Made by a program: the position numbers and the translations under genes
In this document: one piece after another, positions 1-8,067 of the stretch
How the letters are laid out: the number at the start of each line of letters is the position of its first letter
How positions within the stretch are numbered: position 1 is the stretch's first letter
Notes under the pieces: generated by a model
What the model was told of the DNA's origin: nothing
Seen by the model: the letters and a program-made list of their open reading frames with translations, nothing else
Databases searched by the model: none
Assembly: GCA_026708585.1 (NCBI GenBank)
Contig: JAPOUQ010000083.1
Span: forward strand, 1 to 34,900
From: Gammaproteobacteria bacterium
GTDB taxonomy: Bacteria > Pseudomonadota > Gammaproteobacteria > Arenicellales > Poriferihabitantaceae
Direction of reading: 5' to 3'
DNA length: 34,900 nucleotides

Positions 1-43
1 GGGCATATTTATGGACCAGAGATAGACCAAATAGGATTTTGAC

Positions 44-628
44 CTAGATCAGATAACGCAAAAATGTTAAAGATCGGTTAATCAAATGCAGATGATCTGC
101 AAGGCCGAACGTGATGGCATCAATGGCTGCAATATCACCGGTTCCGGCACGAATCATCGCCAAACTGTTCAGGTGGGATCCGCTTCTCTTCACCTCGCAA
201 AAGAATCGTGGTCCTGTTGCAACTCGGCTGACTTCATATCGAAACACATTCATTCCGCTGTTTGAATCATGGGTATTGACGATGGCTCTGGCTTTTTCAA
301 ATTCTTCAAGGGATTCTCTTGGGTCGCTGGCTCTTGCCACAATCCAACTTGAGTAGTCGATCCCGGAGCAACCTTCAATCGTAAATTCAGGGACTGTAAT
401 CACTTGATGCGTTTTCAGGAAGTCCTTCCAGAACGGATAGCCACAGGTGTGACCAATATAGAGATTTGATTTTTGAAAGTCGGCTGCAGTACTGCTATAA
501 CGTATTTCCAAAGTTCCGACGGCTGGGAGCGAGAGCGATTGGCTTAGAGGCATCAATACCTGTTGCCAGGAATTGCGAAGGGCGGGGGAGAACGTGTACA
601 TACCACACAGAATGATACGGTTAGTCAT
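44..628 (-). CDS. PhnD-like periplasmic substrate-binding family protein, probably C-terminally broken
   Basis: The 194-residue product resembles the PhnD/SsuA-type binding proteins (PF12974 group) that occur as stand-alone proteins of about 250-280 residues. Visible family features are an N-terminal M-Y-x-F-x-P-A-L-R segment, the HTCGYPF block near residue 60, the DYSSWIVARA segment near 92, NTHDSNSGMN near 118, and GSHLNSLAMIRAGTGDIAAIDA near 150. Homologues continue for roughly 60 more residues after the D-A-[IV]-[TS] block; here the frame ends at TAG after LRYLI. An adjacent frame continues as LGQNPIWSISGP before another stop, so a frameshift is likely. No signal peptide is seen. No clear ribosome site precedes the ATG. 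No transporter permease or ATPase is nearby. The family call is fairly good, the substrate is unknown, and the gene may be a pseudogene. Confidence 0.6.
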   Translation of the reverse strand: MTNRIILCGMYTFSPALRNSWQQVLMPLSQSLSLPAVGTLEIRYSSTAADFQKSNLYIGHTCGYPFWKDFLKTHQVITVPEFTIEGCSGIDYSSWIVARASDPRESLEEFEKARAIVNTHDSNSGMNVFRYEVSRVATGPRFFCEVKRSGSHLNSLAMIRAGTGDIAAIDAITFGLADHLHLINRSLTFLRYLI

Positions 629-725
629 AACAGATTTTTGTCTTGAAATTACTTATGTATGCAGTGTTTTGCTACTTGATGAAGATACAACTAATGATTA
701 TTACTTTTGCTAACACTCGTTTTTT

Positions 726-978
726 CTAAGTCTTGGCCTCTTCCCAGATTTCACCAACAGATCGCTTGCTGTAAACCTTATACCTTACGCTCTCTTTGGT
801 CTTGATCAAGGCAGTTCGAACAGTCCGAACTCTTTAGGTGTTTCCTGTTCCAATATCTGACGCTCCCGAATCTATTCATGCAGGACTACTTTTTCGTGAC
901 TATAGCGTCCCGTTTCGACTTGTTCCTTGATCCAGAGAACCTGTTGGTCAGTTATAGAGTTATTCCTTTTTTTATCAT
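726..978 (-). pseudogene. ParD/CC2985-type antitoxin, frameshifted and interrupted
   Basis: Reading the minus strand gives a nearly full ParD-like antitoxin split over frames. The ATG at 978 starts M-I-K-K, then a 7-A run (967-973) puts it out of frame with NNSITDQQVLWIKEQVETG. An eighth A would restore the frame. RYSHEKVVLHE is followed by an in-frame TAG, then IRERQILEQETPKEF, where the family usually has an aliphatic residue before IRER. A second shift joins this to LIKTKESVRY and then YSKRSVGEIWEEAKT and a TAG. The D-Q-Q-x-x-W-I-K start, the IRERQ block and the S-V-x-E-I-W-E-E-A-K tail match ParD family proteins of about 80-90 residues. Total span is 253 bases, one off a multiple of three. 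No ParE toxin is visible on either side. Confidence 0.65.
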
Positions 979-2096
979 GACATGACGATTTTTTCGGGAT
1001 TGTCCTTGGTTGCTACCTAGTGAAATATTCTACTTCTGTTCTTGATGATTTGCGTTCATCTTTCATTTCCAAAATCCATAAGTAGAAAGCCCGAAAATAT
1101 CCTCGATGTCTTGTATGGGAACGTTTTTGTTGAGTCTGTAGACTCACCGAATGGGCAATGATAAATCGAGGGTTGAAACCCGTATTGCCTATGTTTTTTG
1201 ACCAATTTCGAGCACTTGATTTAAGGATTATTTGATTTCTCATATCGACTAGTTCCCAGTTGATATAGAGAGGGTCAGGGGTTGTTGAAGCGGTATTTTT
1301 CTACTTGCTGAGCAGTTCCATGATACCCTACCTTTCAGTCCAAGATAGGTCAATTGAGTGGGCGTACAGTTAACAATAGAAGAGCAGGTCGAAGAGATCG
1401 TTTACGCCTTGTAAGAGATAGAAAACCTGCAAATGCCGAAGGAGCAAGCATTGAGAATCTTAAAACGGTTGGAGCGAATGTACGAATAATCGCTTACCCC
1501 ATATTTTTACTCCCGTGTAAAATCTTCTTGTTGGTAAGGCTAAGTCGAACTGTTTATTCGCTCAAATATCTTTAGCACCAAAATAAGTGGATTGGAGCGA
1601 CCATAGGGGGGATGTTGGAATCTGGTCAACTGAATCTAAGCCGAAAACCAGAACAGCACAACCTTGCAATCCAACTATGCAATAACAGACACCGTATGCT
1701 ATTCCCTCGATTCGACGATAACGTATCTTTGGCGATACAAATCTCATTTTTCAGTACTACTACCTCCATGATCGATATAAGTTATACTCCTCAAACTGAT
1801 CTTGCAACAAAGCAATCAACTGGATGCTTTACAATCAGTTTGCAAACCGCTCCGACAAGCGCAAACTATCTTTGTGGCTGAAGCTCTTGGTGTTAGCTGA
1901 AAACAACGCAATGATTGTGTTGGAATGTGCCTCATGATTGTTCGATAGCACAACTTGGAGGGCGTTTGCAGAGTCAGGGAGAATCAGAATTGTTCCCTAC
2001 AGTGAAAACGGTTCATGCGCAACACAAGGCAGAGTACAGTAGTTGTTTCTGGTATGTCGAGAATGCCTTGAAGTCAGGTAGGATTCGGCTAGCAAT
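979..2096. other. Stretch with no recognised gene; possible decayed fragments
   Basis: No intact gene is supported here. Two fragments are worth recording. On the minus strand 1013-1243 is open for 76 residues and continues upstream without a stop to about 1306. It reads NWELVDMRNQIILKSSARNW and then FNPRFIIAHSVSLQTQQKR, with no family recognised. On the plus strand 1364-1489 reads VQLTIEEQVEEIVYAL, an in-frame TAA, then EIENLQMPKEQALRILKRL and ERMYE before a stop. It looks like a helical protein fragment with one nonsense codon. The rest has short frames on both strands without recognisable motifs. Confidence 0.4.
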
Positions 2097-2345
2097 CTAT
2101 CCGAGAATGGTGATACCAGCCACCACAATGCCCAACACTGAAATGATGAGTCGATTATCCCGCTTGGCCAAGTCGGTTCTCAATCGTTCGAAAGCCGCAT
2201 TCACGCGCTTGGTTGAAGTTTCAGTTATCGCATGTTTTGTGTTCATCTTCTCCTACAGAACGGCAATCTCTTTCGCTCGTTCTTGATTCTGTTCATTCAG
2301 TTTCTGGATCTGTTTTTCTAAATCCTGTTTTGATGTTTCTGGCAT
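2097..2345 (-). pseudogene. Small coiled-coil, tail-anchored membrane protein (DUF1640/CCDC90-like) with in-frame TAG
   Basis: From the ATG at 2345 one frame of 83 codons reads MPETSKQDLEKQIQKLNEQN and on to EIAVL, a TAG at 2253-2255, then EKMNTKHAITETSTKRVNAA, FERLRTDLAKRDNRL and the hydrophobic tail IISVLGIVVAGITILG before TAG. Heptad-rich charged helix followed by a short C-terminal membrane anchor is the layout of the DUF1640/CCDC90-like proteins that are common as small genes in proteobacteria; function is not established. The part after the TAG could be translated from the internal ATG as a 49-residue protein. Simplest reading: a recent nonsense mutation in an accessory gene. Confidence 0.5.
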
Positions 2346-2751
2346 GAGTCTATCTTATCCTAGCTATATCGAAATTTTCAAGTCAAATGTAGCGATATTG
2401 AATGGGTTATAACAACTGTTCCAAACAACCAATGGTTGGAGTAGAAATCGGATCCACAATCATCACCCCATGCCATCATAATTTGATGAATTACGATTTC
2501 CCTTATCTATAATTAAAAACATGAAAGTACCCCAAAATCTTGTATAGAATAGTTTCTATGAGACTAGGGCGTTTCACTCGAAGAATGATTCTATCTTGGG
2601 TATAAATATAATATATTCAATTTATTACGAAAAAAATAGAGAACTCTATTCAAGAATTAGGTGAATGATTTCGAGAGAATTTTGAGTATTATTTGACAGA
2701 AAATCGATATAATTTCGCAGTCGTCATCCCATCGGTGATTCCATACATATA
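2346..2751. other. AT-rich intergenic region upstream of the methyltransferase gene
   Basis: No gene is seen. The 3' half is very AT-rich. TATAAT at 2708-2713 could be a -10 element about 39 bases before the mttB-like start, but no good -35 lies 16-18 bases upstream of it; the TTGACA at 2693-2698 is only 9 bases away. Another TATAAT at 2748-2753 overlaps the start codon and is unlikely to serve this gene. No Shine-Dalgarno sequence precedes the ATG. Confidence 0.4.
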
Positions 2752-4272
2752 ATGGTAAGAAGATCACGTCGTCAGACTGGCAGTCTATCTCGGGGGATAG
2801 AACAACTCCCATTCTCTGCAATTACCAATCCTTATCCTCCAATCGAATTAGTGAGTGAAGATGAATTGCAAGCACTGCACGATAACTCGATGCGTATCCT
2901 TGAGGAAATCGGACTGGAAATTTTGAGTGATAAAGCAAAAGAGTTGATGCTCTCCCACGGTGCCGAGATTGATCCGAAATCTGGTTATGTAACCTTCGAT
3001 AGAAATCTAATTGTAGATGCGATTTCGACCATTCCTGAAACCTTCCTTCTCCATGCCCGTAATCAAAAGTTCAACCGGATTTACGGGCAAAATCATATCA
3101 ACTTCACTACGGTAGCTAGTGCTCCGAATTGCTCAGATCTTGACCATGGGCGACGCAGTGGTAACTTTGATGATTATTGCAAATTCCTGAAGCTTGGGCA
3201 GACTTTCAATGTGATCAGCTGTTTTTCCGGCTATCCAGTAGAACCGACTGACTTGCCTCCTCACACCCGCCACCTTGATGCCTATCAGGCATTCATAAAA
3301 TTGACGGAAAAAGCTTGGCCAGTTTACTGTTTGGGTAATGACCGGGTTGAGGATGCAATTGAGATGATTTGTATGGCCAGAGCCATCAATCATGAACAGC
3401 TGAAACAGGAACCCAGTATTATTACCGTGGTCAATTCGAATTCTCCACTCAAAGTCGATGTTCCAATGATGGAAGGGTTAATGACAATGGCTGAATTCGG
3501 ACAGCCTGTGGTGGTCACACCATTTACCTTGGCAGGGGCAATGAGTCCCGTAACCCTGGCTGGAGCCCTGAGCCAGCAAAATGCAGAAGCACTTGGAGTA
3601 CTGGCTGTAACCCAGATGGTGAATCCCGGAGCCCCTGCAATGTATGGTGGGTTTACCTCGAATGTGGATATGAAATCTGGGTCGCCAGCGTTCGGAACAC
3701 CGGAATATGCAAAAGCTGTCATGATTGGAGGGCAGTTCGCCCGAAAATATCGAATTCCTTATCGAACTTCAAACGTAAATGCAGCAAACTGCGTGGATGC
3801 ACAAGCAGCCTGGGAATCTGGAATGTCTCTTTGGGCATCAGTTATGGCACACGGCAATATGATCAAGCATGGAGCGGGTTGGTTGGAAGGTGGGCTTTGT
3901 GCCTCATTTGAAAAGTTCATGGTCGATATTGAAATGGTGCAGATGATGTCTGAGTTTCTCAAGCCGGTTCAGATCAGTGAATCGGAACTAGCATTTGAAG
4001 CCATTCGGGAAGTTGGAGCGGGCGGGCATTTCTTTGGTACAGCTCATACGATCGAACGCTATCAGAGTGCCTTCTATCACCCGTTATGCTCCGATTGGAG
4101 CAATTTTGAAAGTTGGACTGAAAGCGGACGGATTCAAACTGCTGAACGTGCGAACCAACTATATAAAGATGCTCTTGATGAGTATCAGACACCGCCACTG
4201 AATGAAGCAATAGGCGAATCGATTGACGACTATGTGAGTATTCGCAAGCAACAACTGAAACCGTCTTGGTAG
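2752..4272 (+). CDS. MttB-family (trimethylamine methyltransferase-like) corrinoid methyltransferase, non-pyrrolysine
   Basis: The 506-residue product belongs to the MttB superfamily by its N-terminal segment (P-Y-P-P-I-E-L-V-S-E-D-E-L), the SMRILEEIGLEILSD helix, and glycine-rich blocks such as TPFTLAGAMSPVTLAGALSQ and GAPAMYGGFTSN near residues 255-305. The length is typical for the family. In the founding archaeal enzyme a UAG-encoded pyrrolysine sits in the active site; this frame has no internal TAG, so it is a non-Pyl homologue. Characterised non-Pyl members (MtgB of Desulfitobacterium) demethylate glycine betaine with a corrinoid protein. A flavoprotein of the dimethylglycine dehydrogenase family follows 57 bases downstream, which would suit betaine or a related quaternary amine as substrate. 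No corrinoid protein or reactivator is in the window. Substrate is inferred only. Confidence 0.85.
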   Translation: MVRRSRRQTGSLSRGIEQLPFSAITNPYPPIELVSEDELQALHDNSMRILEEIGLEILSDKAKELMLSHGAEIDPKSGYVTFDRNLIVDAISTIPETFLLHARNQKFNRIYGQNHINFTTVASAPNCSDLDHGRRSGNFDDYCKFLKLGQTFNVISCFSGYPVEPTDLPPHTRHLDAYQAFIKLTEKAWPVYCLGNDRVEDAIEMICMARAINHEQLKQEPSIITVVNSNSPLKVDVPMMEGLMTMAEFGQPVVVTPFTLAGAMSPVTLAGALSQQNAEALGVLAVTQMVNPGAPAMYGGFTSNVDMKSGSPAFGTPEYAKAVMIGGQFARKYRIPYRTSNVNAANCVDAQAAWESGMSLWASVMAHGNMIKHGAGWLEGGLCASFEKFMVDIEMVQMMSEFLKPVQISESELAFEAIREVGAGGHFFGTAHTIERYQSAFYHPLCSDWSNFESWTESGRIQTAERANQLYKDALDEYQTPPLNEAIGESIDDYVSIRKQQLKPSW

Positions 4273-4317
4273 TGCTTGGCCTCAATGAACAGTTATCAAT
4301 TAAACCAGTAAACGAAA

Positions 4318-4325
4318 TAGGAGAG
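4318..4325 (+). promoter_or_regulatory. Strong Shine-Dalgarno for the DMGDH-like gene
   Basis: TAGGAGAG ends four bases before the ATG at 4330. It supports this start and is one of very few clear ribosome binding sites in the window. Confidence 0.7.
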
Positions 4326-4329
4326 AATC

Positions 4330-6747
4330 ATGGTTAAAGATGTTCAGGCAGTAATTATTGGAGGAGGCGTGGTCGGCTGTAGCGTACTTTACCATCTGAC
4401 TAAATTAGGCTGGAAGGATATCATGTTGCTCGAGCGCTCTTCTCTAACCTCAGGCTCAACATGGCATGCAGCAGGTGGATTTCATACCTTGAATGCCGAT
4501 ACCAACATTGCCTCTCTCCAAGGCTATACCATTGGCCTTTACGATGAACTCGAAGAGATTTCGGGACAAAGCTGTGGGTTGCATCATGTCGGTGGATTGA
4601 CGCTTGCGGATAGCTCGGACCGTATGGATTTTTTGAAAGCCGAGCAGGCCAAATTCCGATATATGGGGCTTGAAACGCATCTTGTTACTCCAAAGGAAAT
4701 CGAGGATTTATCACCGATAACCAATATCGATGGAATTATTGGTGCTCTATATGATCCACTTGACGGACATCTCGATCCGTCAGGCACCACACACGCCTAT
4801 GCTAAAGCAGCTCAAATACAAGGTGCAGAAATATCGATTAACAATCGGGTTTTGGCTACGAATCCAAAGGCAGATGGAAGTTGGGAAGTGATAACAGAAA
4901 AAGGCAAAATCACAGCCGAGCATGTTGTGAATGCGGCAGGACTCTGGGCTAGGGAAGTTGGAGCCATGGCCGGAGTCTATCTCCCATTACACCCCATGGA
5001 GCATCAATATATTGTTAGCGATCGAATTGAAGAGATAGCCAGTTCACCAAAAGAATTATGTCATGTTATTGATCCAAGCGCTGAAAGTTATCTCCGCCAA
5101 GAAGGGCAGGGAATTGTAATCGGCTTCTACGAACAGGATTGTACACTCTGGGCCGTTGACGGATCACCCTGGAACTTTGGTCATGAATTGCTACCGGACG
5201 ATCTTGATCGAATTGATCATTCAATGCAACAAGCCTTTCACCGATTTCCAATATTGAAAAGTGCTGGAATAAAATCGATCATCAACGGTCCGTTTACGTT
5301 TACACCTGATGGCAATCCTCTGGTAGGTCCTGTGCCTGGATTAGCAAACTATTGGTCAGCTTGTGCGGTAATGGCCGGATTTAGCCAAGGAGGGGGTGTT
5401 GGTTTAAGTCTAGCAGAGTGGATGGTTAACGGAGAACCTTCAAGAGATATTTTTGCCATGGATGTTGCACGTTTTGGAACTTATTGTACTGAACCCTATA
5501 CCCGACAAAAGGTTCGAGAATATTACCAAAGGCGATTTTCAGTTCCATATCCGAATGAAGAATTGCCAGTCGCTCGCCCATTTCGAACAACCCCCGCCTA
5601 TAGTATTTGGCAATCAAAAAATGCTGTGTTCGGTTCTGTTTATGGCATGGAAGTGGTAAATTATTTTGCTAAACAAGGTGATTCACCGTATGAGATCCCA
5701 TGTTTTCGAAGATCAAATGCTTTTGATGTCGTAGGTGAAGAATGCCGAGCTGTACGCAATGCAGTCGGTATTAATGAGATCCATAATTTCAGTAAGTTTG
5801 AAATAACGGGTGAGAATTGTGAGGCTTGGATTTCCAAGATCATGGCTGGGCGAATTCCCGACATAGGAAAAATCTCTCTCTCTCCAATGTTAAGTCCCCA
5901 AGGTCGACTTATTGGTGATTTTACCGTTTCAAGGTTGAAAGATAGCCGCTTTCAGCTGCATGCGTCATATGTCGCACAAAGTTTTCATATGCGATGGTTT
6001 GAGACGAACCTACCCGATCAAGGAGTGCAAATCCGTAATATTTCGGATGATTTAATTGGCTTCCATATAGCAGGACCTCAGTCTCGAAAATTACTCTCAC
6101 AAGTCTGCAATGAAGATGTTTCAAACGAATCATTTCCTTTCATGTCTGTTCGGTCATTGCAAGTTGGTCCATTCACTGCCATCGTATTTCGAGTTTCCTA
6201 TACTGGTGATTTAGGGTATGAAATTTATGTTCCTCGGGATCATCAAGTGGGGTTGTTTCGTTTGCTAGAAGCAGCAGGACAACCACTTGGTCTCAGACCA
6301 TTTGGTATGCGTGCCATGATGAGCCTACGATTAGAGAAGTCATTTGGATCATGGTTGAGAGAGTACCGCCCAGACTATAGTCCGATGGAAACTGGCTTAA
6401 ACCGGTTTATCGATTACAAAAGAGACATTGATTTTATTGGTAAGCAGGCAGCTCTCCATGAACGAGACAACCCACCGGACCGGAAACTTTGTACCTTGAT
6501 TGTTGATACTGAAGATACAGATGCAGTGGGTGATGAGCCGATATTTTTCCACGACGATGTGGTTGGATTCGTAACCTCGGGTGGATATGCCCATTTTTGC
6601 CAGAAAAGTGTTGCAATCGGATTTTTACCGACTGGATTGATTGATTCTGAAAACCATTTTGCGATCGAACTACTAGGCAAAAAGTGCCCAGCTGTGATTC
6701 AAACACCGGCATTGTTTGATCCGGTTGGCAGTAGAATGAGAGGATAG
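4330..6747 (+). CDS. Dimethylglycine/sarcosine dehydrogenase-like FAD oxidoreductase with GcvT domain
   Basis: The 805-residue protein has the two-part architecture of dimethylglycine dehydrogenases. An N-terminal DAO-type FAD domain (about 5-385) starts with the dinucleotide motif GGGVVG at 11-16 and carries STWHAAGG; His46 aligns with the histidine that binds FAD covalently in DMGDH and related enzymes. A linker (about 390-450) leads to a C-terminal folate-binding GcvT/aminomethyltransferase domain (about 450-795) with the LRPFGMRAMMSLRLEKSFG block near 655 and the M-E-T-G-L-N segment. Expected reaction: oxidative N-demethylation of an N-methylated amino acid, with formaldehyde captured by tetrahydrofolate. 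Neighbour: MttB-like gene 57 bases upstream, same strand, probably one operon. The end lies four bases from the end of the convergent HAD gene. Exact substrate (dimethylglycine, sarcosine or other) cannot be told from sequence. Confidence 0.88.
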   Translation: MVKDVQAVIIGGGVVGCSVLYHLTKLGWKDIMLLERSSLTSGSTWHAAGGFHTLNADTNIASLQGYTIGLYDELEEISGQSCGLHHVGGLTLADSSDRMDFLKAEQAKFRYMGLETHLVTPKEIEDLSPITNIDGIIGALYDPLDGHLDPSGTTHAYAKAAQIQGAEISINNRVLATNPKADGSWEVITEKGKITAEHVVNAAGLWAREVGAMAGVYLPLHPMEHQYIVSDRIEEIASSPKELCHVIDPSAESYLRQEGQGIVIGFYEQDCTLWAVDGSPWNFGHELLPDDLDRIDHSMQQAFHRFPILKSAGIKSIINGPFTFTPDGNPLVGPVPGLANYWSACAVMAGFSQGGGVGLSLAEWMVNGEPSRDIFAMDVARFGTYCTEPYTRQKVREYYQRRFSVPYPNEELPVARPFRTTPAYSIWQSKNAVFGSVYGMEVVNYFAKQGDSPYEIPCFRRSNAFDVVGEECRAVRNAVGINEIHNFSKFEITGENCEAWISKIMAGRIPDIGKISLSPMLSPQGRLIGDFTVSRLKDSRFQLHASYVAQSFHMRWFETNLPDQGVQIRNISDDLIGFHIAGPQSRKLLSQVCNEDVSNESFPFMSVRSLQVGPFTAIVFRVSYTGDLGYEIYVPRDHQVGLFRLLEAAGQPLGLRPFGMRAMMSLRLEKSFGSWLREYRPDYSPMETGLNRFIDYKRDIDFIGKQAALHERDNPPDRKLCTLIVDTEDTDAVGDEPIFFHDDVVGFVTSGGYAHFCQKSVAIGFLPTGLIDSENHFAIELLGKKCPAVIQTPALFDPVGSRMRG

Positions 6748-6751
6748 TCGA

Positions 6752-7444
6752 TTAAACATTGTAATCGGGCAGTCCGAAACGGGTAGGATCGAAATCATTT
6801 AGTCCATCTAAAATCTGCTCTGCACCTTGATAGCGAGATTTGTCCATATTGGGATCGGGTATGGCAATCACCCGCATGCCCGCAGCTTTGCCAGCTGCTA
6901 ACCCTGATGGCGCATCTTCAAAAACCAGGGTTCGACTCGCCTTGATTCCAAGCTTTGAAGCAGCAATAAGAAAAATATCGGGTGAAGGTTTACCGCGTCT
7001 AACGGATGGATCATCTGAGGTTATCACTACCTCAAACAAATCGATCCAAGAATGGTGGCGTTGTACTTTGATTTTATATAGTTCCAGACTTGAACTGGTC
7101 GCTATGGCGATTGGTATCTTGTGTTGATGGAAATGTCGGACGATTCTTTCAGCCCCGGATAATGGGTTGCACTCGGGAAGATACTTTCGCAATAGTTCTT
7201 CTCTCTCTTCAAGATATTCCTCTGGACTCATTGGAATGCCCAAAGTTTCTACTAGATGCCTAGATGAATCAATCGCTGGACGTCCTATCATATTGGCTTT
7301 TACAGACCAATCAAAAGTTTTTCCGTACCGGGAAACGATTTCCTGTGAGACTCGTGTGTAGATCAATTCTGTGTTCAGTAAAAGGCCGTCAAGGTCAAAT
7401 AACACTCCATCTACTGGATTTGAATTGGATAATGTTGAAAGCAT
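6752..7444 (-). CDS. HAD-superfamily phosphatase, beta-phosphoglucomutase-like subgroup
   Basis: The 230-residue protein has all four HAD motifs. Motif I is FDLDGLLLNTE with nucleophile Asp17 and acid/base Asp19. Motif II is IAIATSSS, motif III is RRGKPSPDIF with the conserved Lys, and motif IV is LVFEDAPSGLAAGKAAGM with the metal-binding Glu-Asp. The helical cap between motifs I and II and the length fit the beta-PGM/GS1-like subgroup, which acts on sugar phosphates or pseudouridine 5'-phosphate. Substrate cannot be assigned. The gene is convergent with the DMGDH-like gene and divergent from rpsO. No Shine-Dalgarno is visible before the ATG. Confidence 0.85.
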   Translation of the reverse strand: MLSTLSNSNPVDGVLFDLDGLLLNTELIYTRVSQEIVSRYGKTFDWSVKANMIGRPAIDSSRHLVETLGIPMSPEEYLEEREELLRKYLPECNPLSGAERIVRHFHQHKIPIAIATSSSLELYKIKVQRHHSWIDLFEVVITSDDPSVRRGKPSPDIFLIAASKLGIKASRTLVFEDAPSGLAAGKAAGMRVIAIPDPNMDKSRYQGAEQILDGLNDFDPTRFGLPDYNV

Positions 7445-7765
7445 TTTCGCTTGTTCAGTTGTAGGGTAGATAAAAGGAAAACCACAAATCGAGCCCAGCT
7501 GATATCACAAGCAGTGTACTTTTCCTATTAAACCGAGCAAATTTATTTTCATGATCGTTTCTATCGGTCATCAAACCAGAGCGGTTTCATAACCAACCCC
7601 AATATTTTACCTGTTATAAAAGAGTTGCAATGATCTAAATCGTGGATACAATATGTAACCCTTACAAATTCATTGAGTTCTGGGCCTCTGGCTTATGCTC
7701 GATAATTTTGTTGATCATTTCAATTGTTCAGAATGTAATCTGAAATTAATCAATATACACATAAA
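7445..7765. other. Divergent intergenic region between HAD gene and rpsO
   Basis: No gene is seen. It holds a small perfect inverted repeat, AAACC at 7573-7577 and GGTTT at 7583-7587, without a T-tract. It also holds the probable rpsO promoter listed separately. The truB/rbfA/infB genes that often precede rpsO in Gammaproteobacteria are absent here. Confidence 0.5.
7625..7652 (+). promoter_or_regulatory. Probable sigma-70 promoter of rpsO-pnp
   Basis: TTGCAA (7625-7630) and TACAAT (7647-7652) are separated by 16 bases, close to the sigma-70 consensus. Initiation near 7659 would give a leader of about 107 bases before rpsO, long enough for S15 autoregulation of the kind known in E. coli; no specific fold was verified. 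Confidence 0.5.
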
Positions 7766-8035
7766 ATGGCATTGACTGCTCAAGATAAAGCTGCCGTAAT
7801 GATCAATCATCGGCGTGGCGATGCAGATACCGGATCGCCAGAAGTACAGATAGCCTTGATCACGGCAAGAATTCAAGATTTGTCTAGTCACTTCAAAATC
7901 CATCCCCACGATAACCATTCAAGGCGAGGCTTACTAAAGTTGGTAAATCAGCGTCGCAAGATGCTGGATTATCTTCGTAAAACTGATCTAGAACGTTATC
8001 GATCACTGATCAAAAAACTGGGTTTACGAAAGTAA
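7766..8035 (+). CDS. rpsO: Ribosomal protein S15
   Basis: The 89-residue product has the exact usual length of S15 and its conserved core: [16 protein letters not shown] (residues 21-36), the loop [12 protein letters not shown] and the C-terminal KLGLRK. S15 binds 16S rRNA early in 30S platform assembly. It sits 32 bases upstream of pnp, the classic rpsO-pnp order. No Shine-Dalgarno is visible before the ATG. In E. coli S15 represses its own translation through its mRNA leader; here only the long leader is seen. Confidence 0.98.
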   Translation: MALTAQDKAAVMINHRRGDADTGSPEVQIALITARIQDLSSHFKIHPHDNHSRRGLLKLVNQRRKMLDYLRKTDLERYRSLIKKLGLRK

Positions 8036-8067
8036 CCCAATAACTTATCACTTTTTGAGAAAAAACT

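Noticed and set aside
730-830. A ParE toxin following the antitoxin remnant
   Set aside because: The segment YSKRSVGEIWEEAKT fits the C-terminal tail of the antitoxin itself better than the start of a ParE toxin.
1915-2286. A 123-codon plus-strand frame as a gene
   Set aside because: Its second half is antisense to the coiled-coil membrane protein remnant, and the first half has no recognisable features.
726-2345. In-frame TAG codons in the parD-like and coiled-coil remnants as pyrrolysine or stop-codon recoding, given an MttB homologue nearby
   Set aside because: TAG ends intact genes here (e.g. the mttB-like gene), the MttB homologue itself has no TAG, other remnants carry TAA and TGA, and no pyl genes are seen.
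2693-2713. TTGACA and TATAAT upstream of the mttB-like gene as a sigma-70 promoter
   Set aside because: The two hexamers are only 9 bases apart; sigma-70 needs about 16-18.
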